A stretch of 64,000 nt of DNA from JALORV01 sp963775635 (GTDB taxonomy: Bacteria; Pseudomonadota; Gammaproteobacteria; Burkholderiales; Burkholderiaceae_F): NCBI GenBank assembly GCA_963775635.1, contig CAVZJO010000013.1:186001-250000 (forward strand). Direction: 5' to 3'. Of the stretch, positions 18,179 through 24,518 are shown piece after piece; the first letter of the stretch is position 1; each line of letters begins with the position of its first letter. A model generated the notes under the pieces. That model did no database searches. It was not told the origin of the DNA and worked only from the letters and a program-made list of their open reading frames with translations. Position numbers and translations under genes: made by a program.

Positions 18179-19180
18179 CTACGTGTTCTTCCGTTCCTCG
18201 CTCCGCTTCGAGTCCATGGGCGACCAGAGTCCGCGCGAATAGATGGGCACCATGGCTTGACGGAAGTGACCGAGTTCCGGCGTGACAATCGCGTTCGCCT
18301 CCCGCAACGTCAGACCGGCTGCTTGCAACTGCTCCCGGCGGCGATGCGCGTAACCATGCCGCGTGCCGTGTGCGCCGGCGGAAGCCCCAAATGCCAGTCG
18401 ACAGGCGCGGCTGAGTGAGCTTTCCCACGAGACACCGCCCGCGATGTCGTAATAGCTGGTGTAGGTGGCACCTCGGTCCCGGACGACGGCCGGGCGGAGC
18501 CGGCGATGAGTCTCGAGTTCCTCGGCGAGGTCGCGGGCAACGTGCACGGGTCGAAAGAGTTTTCCTTTCCCATGGACGGTGTAGACGACGCCATCGCCTT
18601 TGGCCGCATGCATGGCACGGGGCCATCGACGATCCGAGGGCGGTCGGTCCTCGGGCCGCGCAATGGTCAGCAGCTCAAAGCCACGCAGGCCCGAATCGAA
18701 AGCCAACCGTGTGGAAAATGCATAGCGCTTCGACTGATAGCGCGCCATCGCATTGATCTGCTCGAGGCTGTAAGCGCGTGGGCCAAGCATCTGTTTGCGC
18801 ACCGCCTTGACTGGCGGGAGCTCTCCAAAGGCAAACTCCAGCGACATTCGGTCCTTCTTCAGTTGGCTGGCGGATAGGTACTGCGCTCGCACGAGCAGAT
18901 AAAGGTGGCATGCGCCGGCCGGCACGGCTCCAAGATGTCCGAGTCGGTTGATGCACAAGAATCGTCCGAACATCACGAGGCTACTGAGTACCGCCTGCGA
19001 GGTTCTCACCCCGCGCACCGGGTGCAGCTCCCGGTCTTGCTCAGCCTTCGTTCCCAACCGAGTGATGCGCCGAAGAATTCCCTTGGCCTTGCGCAGGTTC
19101 GCCGCTTCCTCTTCGGCGCTCAGCACGATGAGTTCTCGTCGCGCATAGAGAGTCGTGTCTCCATAGCGGATTTGTTCCAC
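18179..19180 (-). CDS. tyrosine recombinase / site-specific integrase
   Basis: Phage-integrase-type DNA recombinase of 333 residues. All catalytic residues are visible in order in the C-terminal half: Arg in DSGLRGFELL (about 167), Lys in the HGKGK strand (about 206), HGTRH (HxxR, about 273), His in LGHFR and the nucleophilic Tyr in PIYSRG near residue 316. The N-terminal part is a probable core-binding helical domain. It starts four bases after the stop of the small upstream gene, so the two are co-transcribed. Phylogenetic type cannot be assigned; it marks the region as a mobile or formerly mobile island. Confidence 0.85.
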   Translation of the reverse strand: MEQIRYGDTTLYARRELIVLSAEEEAANLRKAKGILRRITRLGTKAEQDRELHPVRGVRTSQAVLSSLVMFGRFLCINRLGHLGAVPAGACHLYLLVRAQYLSASQLKKDRMSLEFAFGELPPVKAVRKQMLGPRAYSLEQINAMARYQSKRYAFSTRLAFDSGLRGFELLTIARPEDRPPSDRRWPRAMHAAKGDGVVYTVHGKGKLFRPVHVARDLAEELETHRRLRPAVVRDRGATYTSYYDIAGGVSWESSLSRACRLAFGASAGAHGTRHGYAHRRREQLQAAGLTLREANAIVTPELGHFRQAMVPIYSRGLWSPMDSKRSEERKNT

Positions 19181-19184
19181 CTCC

Positions 19185-19460
19185 TCACTCCTTCCGCGCC
19201 TCGTAGAGCATCTTTTTTGTGTTAGCGCGTGACGGACGGCGACCCACGCGTGCTTCCATCCAGTCGGCGATCTCGGCCAGCGAATGGCCCTGCTCGCGCA
19301 ACCAGAGCATCTGTTTACGGTGCGGACTGAATGGCGAAAAGCGAACCGCGCGTTTGAATGGGACGCGTGGGCAGATCACAACCAGCGCCTGGCCAGGCGG
19401 CGCGCGGTGCCGGAGGATGTCCAGCGCATTTCTATGTGTCACGACGCTTCGATGTTTCAT
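19185..19460 (-). CDS. small helix-turn-helix protein upstream of the recombinase
   Basis: A 91-residue protein of unknown function. The C-terminal half (WLREQGHSLAEIADWMEA then RRPSRANTKKMLYEAR) reads as a helix-turn-helix of the resolvase or replication-initiator kind, suggesting DNA binding. The first 40 residues are Arg-rich and unconvincing, so the true start may lie further in. Ending four bases before the recombinase gene, it may be a recombination-directionality factor or regulator for it; this is inferred from position only. Confidence 0.6.
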   Translation of the reverse strand: MKHRSVVTHRNALDILRHRAPPGQALVVICPRVPFKRAVRFSPFSPHRKQMLWLREQGHSLAEIADWMEARVGRRPSRANTKKMLYEARKE

Positions 19461-20228
19461 GTGGTCCTTGTCGAATGGCGAATGCTGAAACTGAAAGCGA
19501 TCCGAGCGCGTGGTTAGAAGAGGGAGCCGAAGCCCCCGGACGCCGCTTCAACGGCGATTTTTCGTGCATGCCGAATGCGCTCGAATCAGATGCCCTCGGC
19601 AGGGCTGTGTGCTCTAGCGATGCTGTACCCATGGATGTTCGCGCTCGCATAGGAGCGTCCTCGTTGGATGCGCGCATCAATCCGGCCGCCGTTTAACGGT
19701 GGGACCACGATTGAGGCGGTCTCTTGCGGCCTTGTGGCCAAGGCACACTGCGGCACGGCCGAAGCTCGCGCACCACAGCGTGTATCCACGCTAGCTCAGC
19801 GGAGGAGCCAGCTGTAACGACTCCGATCAGCTCGTGGGAGCCTGATCCTTATCCTCAAAGGGCGGGTAACGGGCCGCACCGCCCGGCTCGCGCCGGGGGG
19901 CCCAATCAACTGGGCCAGTAGATTCGTTGCTGAATCTTCCGGAGCCAAGTCTGCTATCGATGGGCAAAATGCGTCAAGCCCCAGATGCGGAATTCACGGT
20001 GACGCTGTTCGACGACGCCGTAAGCGGCGTTCCGCTACATGCAGAGTTGGGCGACGGCGCCAGCCCGCGCCGGTCGGACAGGATGGGGATCGATAAGGCC
20101 CGCAGGCCAGGCGCGAGGGGGCGTGCAAGACGGGTTGGGCAAGACGCTCGCTCGCCGGGCTAGCAAGTCCGCGCTGAACGCTGCGCGGCGGCTCGAGCCG
20201 TGCTCCGGGCAAGTCGAAAGCGTCAGCC
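19461..20228. other. gene-poor stretch in the accessory island
   Basis: About 770 bases without a convincing gene on either strand: the open frames present are short, Arg-rich and overlap each other. The clearest structure is the pair of stem-loops at 19882-19916. Base composition is similar to the flanks. It may be eroded coding sequence or an attachment region of the neighbouring recombinase. Confidence 0.5.
19882..19916. other. pair of adjacent stem-loops
   Basis: CCCGGC-TCGC-GCCGGG at 19882-19897 is followed one base later by GGCCCA-ATCAAC-TGGGCC at 19899-19916. Both have perfect 6-bp stems. No T-tract follows, so a simple terminator is unlikely. They could be part of a structured RNA or a recombination site of the nearby tyrosine recombinase. 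Confidence 0.4.
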
Positions 20229-20256
20229 TTGACATATGTACCTTATACGGTACAAT
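20229..20256 (+). promoter_or_regulatory. sigma-70-type promoter with operator for the toxin-antitoxin pair
   Basis: A perfect -35 box TTGACA (20229-20234) and a near-consensus -10 box TACAAT (20251-20256) are 16 bases apart. Between and over them lies the inverted repeat TGTACC-TTATAC-GGTACA (20237-20254), placed so that a bound repressor would block polymerase, as expected for autoregulation by the antitoxin. The predicted transcription start falls within about two bases of the toxin's GTG at 20265, so the message would be leaderless or nearly so. Confidence 0.75.
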
Positions 20257-20264
20257 TCGTCGCG

Positions 20265-20615
20265 GTGAACGTTACACGACTCGAAGCAGTCTTCTTTCGA
20301 ACGTCGAACGGGCGCGAACCGGTGCGCGACTGGTTGCTTTCGTTGTCGAAGGAAGACCGCCGACAGATCGGTGAAGACATCGCGTACGTGCAGTTCAAAT
20401 GGCCGATCGGCAAGCCGCGCATCGACCACCTTCGTGGATCCGTATGGGAGATCCGGTCGAGCCTGAACAATCGCATTGCACGAACGTTGTTCGCAGTCGC
20501 GGGCGGGAAAATGGTGCTGCTGCATGGCTTCATCAAGAAGTCACAGCGGACGCCGGAAGCGGAGATCGAGTTGGCAATGAAGCGATACAAGGAGTGGCAC
20601 CGTGGCGAAACGTAA
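20265..20615 (+). CDS. HigB/RelE-like toxin, phage Gp49-like (DUF891)
   Basis: Toxin of a type II toxin-antitoxin pair, predicted to cleave mRNA at the ribosome. It has 116 residues from the GTG at 20265 and contains the family hallmarks FFRTSNGREPVRDWLLSL, HLRGSVWEIRSSLNNRIART and LLHGFIKKSQRTPEAEIELA. An upstream in-frame ATG at 20235 lies inside the promoter and is rejected. It overlaps the antitoxin start by 14 bases, the usual toxin-first HigBA arrangement. Expression should be held off by the operator at 20237-20254. Confidence 0.88.
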   Translation: MNVTRLEAVFFRTSNGREPVRDWLLSLSKEDRRQIGEDIAYVQFKWPIGKPRIDHLRGSVWEIRSSLNNRIARTLFAVAGGKMVLLHGFIKKSQRTPEAEIELAMKRYKEWHRGET

Positions 20616-20997
20616 TCCTCATACCGGATCGTCGTTCGACGACTTCCTGAAGGACGAAGCCGTATACGAGGAAGTACTCGCCAGGGCTCTCAAGCGTGCC
20701 TTGGCTGAGCAGTTGGAGGAGGGCATGCAGTCCGCCCGGCTGACCAAGGTGGCCATGGCGCGCCGGATGTCGACCAGCCGATCCCAGCTCGAGCGGGTAC
20801 TGGATCCGGACAACGTGTCCGTTCAACTCGACACGTTGATGAAGGCGGCTCGCGCTGTCGGCAAGACGGTCGAGATTCGGTTCAAGAAGCGAGCGGATGC
20901 AAGCGGCATGGCCATGGCAGGGCCCTGCTCGCCTACGCAGAAGACTGGCTCGAGCGCCGCGGCGTTGAAGTTCCGCAGATCAAGACGATCGCCATGA
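20602..20997 (+). CDS. HigA-type XRE-family antitoxin
   Basis: Antitoxin and autorepressor partner of the preceding toxin. Starts at a GTG inside the toxin's 3' end. The helix-turn-helix is LTKVAMARRMSTSRSQLERVLD (about residues 47-68, shown only in part by conserved Ala/Arg/Ser spacing), followed by VSVQLDTLMKAARAVGKTVEIRF. Family members normally end just after this. Here some 35 extra residues of low-complexity, Arg/Ser-rich sequence follow, which overlap a gene remnant in another frame, so the C-terminus is probably read into foreign DNA. Confidence 0.85.
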   Translation: MAKRNPHTGSSFDDFLKDEAVYEEVLARALKRALAEQLEEGMQSARLTKVAMARRMSTSRSQLERVLDPDNVSVQLDTLMKAARAVGKTVEIRFKKRADASGMAMAGPCSPTQKTGSSAAALKFRRSRRSP

Positions 20998-21133
20998 CCA
21001 AGGACAGTGGATCTTTGGAGAGACCCGCGAGTCTTACTACGCCATGGGCTTGTCGCCACTGGAAATCTTCCCGGAGCTATGGGCTTCCCATAATCCATGC
21101 TGGCAGCTTGTGAAGTTCCTGGGGCGACGCTAG
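20913..21133 (+). pseudogene. frameshifted remnant of an unidentified gene
   Basis: Two adjoining frames read as protein: first ALLAYAEDWLERRGVEVP then QIKTIAMTKD, and after a frame change near 21001 GQWIFGETRESYYAMGLSPL then EIFPELWASHNPCWQLVKFL, ending at the TAG at 21131. The composition (many Trp, Tyr, Glu) is unlike random GC-rich frames. I do not recognise the family. It overlaps the tail of the antitoxin gene, suggesting that the two were joined by a rearrangement. Confidence 0.45.
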
Positions 21134-21258
21134 CGGCCACGTTCGGTCATTCACACGCGCTGGCCCCGTCCTTTGAACGGTGCCGAAGTCGCAGTTGCTC
21201 GCGCCGATCGCGAGACCGAGTCCGACGACGACGACCATCACGCCGGATTGGAAGTCCT

Positions 21259-22071
21259 TCACGGATCAGAAGACGCAGATGGGGCGTGCTGCAGCAACGC
21301 CTGGGCGCGCGCCAAGACCAGTCGATCCACCATTTTCCCGTCCACCGCCACAGCAGGTCCGGCGGCCTGCGCCGCTGCCGCGATAACCCTGCGAGCCCAA
21401 TCGAGTTGCTCCTCGGTGGGCTGGAAGGCCTCGTTCACCAGTGCAACCTGGGACGGATGGATGCACAGCTGACCGCCGAAGCCGAGCCTGCGCGCGCGCT
21501 GGACATGAGCGGCAAGCGCCGGCGCGTCATCAAGTGCGGTACACACGCCATCCAGCGGCGGTGGCAGGTTCGCGAGGCGCGACGCCAACACGAGTTGCGA
21601 GCGGAAGAACAGCAACGCGTCGTCGTCACCCTCGATGCCGAGGTCGAGCTGGAAGTCGATGCTGCCGAAAGCGATCCGGCGTACCTGCGGCGCGCGGCCG
21701 ATCGAGCGCAGGGCATCGATGCCAGCTGCAGTCTCCACGAGGGCCAGCATCGGTTTGCCGCCGAACGCACTCCACGGCGAGTTGCCGTCGGCCTTGGGCA
21801 GCATCACCGCGGCTACGCGCGGCGATTGCGACACGAGCACGCGGTCGGCATCGAACCATGGCGAGTCCACACCGTTGACACGCACCACGATGCCCATGCC
21901 CGCGTCGGACGTCCCGAGCCACTGTGCCAGCGCCTCGCGCGCAGCGTCCTTGTCGGCGGGGGCCACCGCGTCCTCCAGGTCGATGATCACTGCGTCGGCG
22001 CCGCAGTTCAACGCCTTCGCGTAGCGCTGCGGCCGATCGGCCGGAACGAAGAGGTACGAGCGAGGATTCAT
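21259..22071 (-). CDS. CoA ester lyase, HpcH/HpaI aldolase / citrate lyase beta (CitE)-like
   Basis: Mg-dependent C-C lyase of the CitE-like family acting on a CoA thioester such as malyl-, citramalyl- or 3-hydroxy-acyl-CoA. It has 270 residues from the ATG at 22071, which gives the family N-terminus MNPRSYLFVPADRPQRY. Conserved elements follow: ADAVIIDLEDAVAP, LALVETAAGI (metal-ligand Glu), FGSIDFQLDLGI and LCIHPSQVALVNEAF. A longer start 12 codons upstream is unconserved. It lies four bases after the truncated hydratase gene, a usual partner in acyl-CoA side-chain pathways. Confidence 0.9.
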   Translation of the reverse strand: MNPRSYLFVPADRPQRYAKALNCGADAVIIDLEDAVAPADKDAAREALAQWLGTSDAGMGIVVRVNGVDSPWFDADRVLVSQSPRVAAVMLPKADGNSPWSAFGGKPMLALVETAAGIDALRSIGRAPQVRRIAFGSIDFQLDLGIEGDDDALLFFRSQLVLASRLANLPPPLDGVCTALDDAPALAAHVQRARRLGFGGQLCIHPSQVALVNEAFQPTEEQLDWARRVIAAAAQAAGPAVAVDGKMVDRLVLARAQALLQHAPSASSDP

Positions 22072-22075
22072 CGGG

Positions 22076-22432
22076 TCATGCGAGCTCAGCATTCGCCTGC
22101 ATCGCAAGCCGACCTTCTGCGTCGGTGGCCCACAGCGACAGGGTGCCGTCGCTCGCGGCGCGGCCGTTCACCGTGAAGGGCTGGCCGCAGATCAGCGGAC
22201 GTACCGCCCTGAACGCGAAGGCCCGCACCGTCGCATCGCGACGATGGCGCCGCAGTCCATCGAGCAGCAGGGTCGCGATGAGCGGTCCGTGAACGACGAG
22301 GCCTGAATAACCTTCGACGCCGGTGGCGTAGGGCAGGTCGTAATGGATGCGGTGGCGGTTGAAGGTGAGCGCCGAATAGCGCATCAGCAGCACCGGATCC
22401 GCGTGGCTGGTATCGGAGACCGCATCACGCAT
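22076..22432 (-). pseudogene. truncated MaoC-type (mesaconyl-C4-CoA / 3-methylfumaryl-CoA) hydratase
   Basis: Only the C-terminal hotdog half of a FAS1-like/MaoC hydratase is left: DPVLLMRYSALTFNRHRIHY, GVEGYSGLVVHGPLIATLLL and AFRAVRPLICGQPFTVNG. The family normally has about 280 residues; here homology begins at roughly residue 12 of 118 and the N-terminal half is missing. The sequence upstream (from about 22400) belongs to a different, forward-strand gene remnant, so a deletion or insertion breakpoint lies there. The remaining open frame could still be translated. Confidence 0.72.
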
Positions 22433-22532
22433 CGATTTGGATGCGATGAATCGACTGTGTGCCTACTTCAAGATCCCGGTCGGCGAGTTGTTCGAGTTCG
22501 TGCCCGGTGGTGAAAAGCGAAGGAAGACCTAA
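22407..22532 (+). pseudogene. C-terminal remnant of an XRE-family regulator
   Basis: In frame with the TAA at 22530, the sequence reads SRIDLDAMNRLCAYFKIPVG then ELFEFVPGGEKRRKT, the typical end of a Cro/C1-type helix-turn-helix protein (recognition-helix exit, then an 'FEFVP' tail). The N-terminal two thirds are absent; the junction with the truncated hydratase is near 22400. A broken piece of mobile or regulatory DNA. Confidence 0.6.
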
Positions 22533-22562
22533 GGTCGTTCTTGCCCCTGACAGAAAAACTCG

Positions 22563-22606
22563 TGGGCACGGACTGGGCACGAGTTGGGCACGGATTGGGC
22601 ACAGAC
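22563..22606. repeat. four tandem 11-bp repeats
   Basis: Four back-to-back units, TGGGCACGGAC, TGGGCACGAGT, TGGGCACGGAT and TGGGCACAGAC, with a constant TGGGCAC core and a variable last four bases. They lie just beyond the tRNA terminator hairpin. They may be iterons, binding sites or a replication-slippage array; no matching copies were noticed elsewhere in the window. Confidence 0.85.
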
Positions 22607-22616
22607 CTAGAAACGA

Positions 22617-22642
22617 CAAGGGCTTCCTTGCGGAAGCCCTTG
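22617..22642. terminator. strong hairpin downstream of tRNA-fMet
   Basis: CAAGGGCTTCC-TTGC-GGAAGCCCTTG forms a perfect 11-bp stem with a four-base loop. On the reverse strand it starts seven bases after the tRNA 3' end and is followed by a short T-containing stretch (GTCGTTT); on the forward strand by GATTTTGC. It is best read as the tRNA terminator, and could work in both directions. Confidence 0.8.
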
Positions 22643-22649
22643 ATTTTGC

Positions 22650-22726
22650 TGGTTGCGGGGGAAGGATTTGAACCTTCGACCTTCGGGTTATGAGCCCGAC
22701 GAGCTGCCAGACTGCTCCACCCCGCG
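22650..22726 (-). tRNA. initiator tRNA-fMet (anticodon CAT)
   Basis: A 77-base cloverleaf including the encoded CCA. The acceptor stem CGCGGGG/CCCCGCA has the C1-A72 mismatch typical of bacterial initiator tRNA. The D arm is GAGC/GCTC, the anticodon stem TCGGG/CCCGA with loop CTCATAA contains the three consecutive G-C pairs required for P-site entry, and the T arm is GAAGG-TTCAAAT-CCTTC. tRNA genes are common integration targets, but no second copy of its 3' end was seen beside the recombinase gene. Confidence 0.97.
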
Positions 22727-22793
22727 GCAACTTGTGTCAACCAGTGAATATACAGGAGCTGCTGCCGCTGCGCAGCGCGCAGGCCGAGAATGG

Positions 22794-22820
22794 AAAAAGG
22801 GACCCGACCGAGCGGGGCCC
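22794..22820 (-). terminator. intrinsic terminator of the PEP-CTERM protease gene
   Basis: On the reverse strand, 23 bases after the protease stop, GGGCCCCG and CGGGTCCC pair (one mismatch) around a short loop and are followed by TTTTT. A clear rho-independent terminator, separating the protease gene from tRNA-fMet. Confidence 0.75.
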
Positions 22821-22843
22821 GGGGATCTAACGAGTCCTGCTTC

Positions 22844-23965
22844 TTACTGACGACGTTGACGCCTGCGCGCGCCGCCGAGTGCCAGCAATGCCAAGCTGGC
22901 CAGTGCAAGCGAGCCGGGCTCTGGAATCATGGACGACCGGATGAATTCCTCGTGGATGAAGACCGGGACAAAACCGTTGAACTCCCCGAAGCTGCTGTTC
23001 AGGTCGTCGTCAACATCGCCAAAATCCGAACCAAAGGTCAGACCGTAGGACGTTACCGAAGCGATCAGACCGTTGATGAACTGGGGCTCGCCAGAGTCGC
23101 CTCCTGCGACACTGACTTCGGTGGCGCCGCGACCGAGATTGCAGTAGATGGGTCCGCTCAGACCGAGGGCATCAGCAACTAGGCAGGACGTATCGTTAGC
23201 GCTCAGTCCGTTGTCGAAGTCGCTCAGGTACGAAAAGTCGATCTGCGCGGCCGGCTCGCCAAAGATATCTTCCCAAACCCCGCCGAAGGCGGGATCGCCT
23301 AGACGGTATTCGTAGCGATTGTCGCCCTGTCGCAACAGACCCGTACCCAGGTTGGCCCCTACATTGCCGCCGGTGTCGGACCGAGCGCCATACCCGGCAA
23401 CGTTGAGATTCGCACTAGTCAAGTCGCCACTCGTAAGCAAGTCGTGGCTCGCCGCAAATGCTGGCGCATCGCTCGCCAGCCGCAGGACAGCGATGTCGTT
23501 GTCGTCAACTACATCGCCGGTGTAGAGCGGGTTGACGAAGTACTGACTTACGTTGACTGAGGTTGAGGCCGCATTGAACGGGACCAACGTATCGGGATTC
23601 GATCCGCCGTAGAACCACGCCGTCGTACTGACCGGTTGCCCCAGTGCCGGGCCAGCGGTTACGCAGTGGGCCGCAGTCAGAATCGAGCGACGGTCGGGAA
23701 GCAAGGTTCCGCTGCAGATGAACCTGCCCTGAGCGCCGTAGTCCATGATCAGCGCTGCCACGCCGCTGTATTGCGGCATCGGAGCGTTGTAAATCGGATT
23801 GCCGCCGCCAGCGGCAGTCGCAGTCGATGTGACGCCTACGATGATGCTACGGGCGTGCCAGTTCATACCGTTATAGGAACCCGACGCCTCCCTAAAAGGC
23901 GCTGCATTGGCACATGCAAGCCCGCTCAGTGCTGCCGCAAGCACAGTCAACTGACTTAGTTTCAT
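22844..23965 (-). CDS. secreted trypsin-like serine protease with PEP-CTERM sorting signal
   Basis: Predicted exported S1-family protease of 373 residues. It has a signal peptide (MKLSQLTVLAAALSGLACAN, cleaved after ANA), and the catalytic triad is readable as TAAHC (His100), DDNDIAVLRL (Asp157) and GGDSGEP (Ser291; the usual GDSGGP carries Glu here). The C-terminus is a textbook PEP-CTERM tag: PEP at 348-350, then GSLALASLALLAL as membrane span and the basic tail RRRQRRQ. It should therefore be recognised and processed by the exosortase A at 44.3 kb. AAGGAAA precedes the ATG. Divergent from prsK; substrate unknown. Confidence 0.93.
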   Translation of the reverse strand: MKLSQLTVLAAALSGLACANAAPFREASGSYNGMNWHARSIIVGVTSTATAAGGGNPIYNAPMPQYSGVAALIMDYGAQGRFICSGTLLPDRRSILTAAHCVTAGPALGQPVSTTAWFYGGSNPDTLVPFNAASTSVNVSQYFVNPLYTGDVVDDNDIAVLRLASDAPAFAASHDLLTSGDLTSANLNVAGYGARSDTGGNVGANLGTGLLRQGDNRYEYRLGDPAFGGVWEDIFGEPAAQIDFSYLSDFDNGLSANDTSCLVADALGLSGPIYCNLGRGATEVSVAGGDSGEPQFINGLIASVTSYGLTFGSDFGDVDDDLNSSFGEFNGFVPVFIHEEFIRSSMIPEPGSLALASLALLALGGARRRQRRQ

Positions 23966-24518
23966 TTTCCTTCCCCTTCGGCTCCTTCTCGGGCAAACCG
24001 CGCGGTCACAAGAGCATCTTCTGTTCCGGGCGGCGTTCGCCCTTTCAAGTCATTGAGATCTTGTGCAAATTTTCCTGACAACGGATGCTCGAAGCTGGAG
24101 CTTGTCAGACCGTTGTAAAGTTCTTCGACTAGCTGCTTCCAGGATGACCAGTCGAGCACCGTGTGAGGTGGCACAGACTGTGGCGCGTCGGCTTCGCCGT
24201 TCTGAGTCGCCGCGCGCTGGCTGCAGGTGCAGCCGCCCTGTCATCAGAACTCGTTCGGACCGATTGAGAAAGAGCGATAGTGAGTTAGCCATTAAAGTGT
24301 CGGGCTAATTTGGCGAGTCAACTGCCGCTTCCGTAAGGGTCGTGGTTAAGGCAGTCGCGTTTGACTCGAAGCTGTGATGTCCCCTTTTTGCAGGGCTTAC
24401 TTGAGCAGTAACTGGATCGCAATCTCGGGCGTTTCTTACCGCGGCGCGGCGGTGCTCGACTTCGTCGACGCTCGCCCTATGTGCACGTCGGCGCGGTCGA
24501 TTCGAAAGCGTTCGTCGC
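23966..24518. other. divergent intergenic region between the PEP-CTERM protease and prsK
   Basis: About 550 bases that should hold both promoters. A GTG-started 70-codon reverse frame (23962-24174) overlaps the protease ATG by four bases but lacks a ribosome site and resembles nothing known, so it is not called. The motif TGGCAC with a GC 11 bases beyond its GG occurs near 24168, but the spacing is one base too long for a sigma-54 promoter. No convincing GG-N10-GC site was found for the protease. Confidence 0.5.

Noticed and set aside
18179..19460. Recombinase plus small HTH gene as a defence or novel phage system
   Set aside because: Catalytic motifs are those of an ordinary tyrosine recombinase, and no associated effector or nuclease gene is next to it.
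22650..22726. tRNA-fMet as proven attachment site of the island recombinase
   Set aside because: I found no duplicated tRNA 3' end near the recombinase gene; only proximity supports it.
23962..24174. 70-codon reverse-strand frame overlapping the protease start by four bases
   Set aside because: Starts with GTG, has no ribosome site and no recognisable motif; the overlap is likely chance.
24160..24185. TGGCAC motif as a possible sigma-54 promoter for prsK
   Set aside because: The distance from GG to the downstream GC is 11, not 10, bases, and it lies 350 bases from the gene start.
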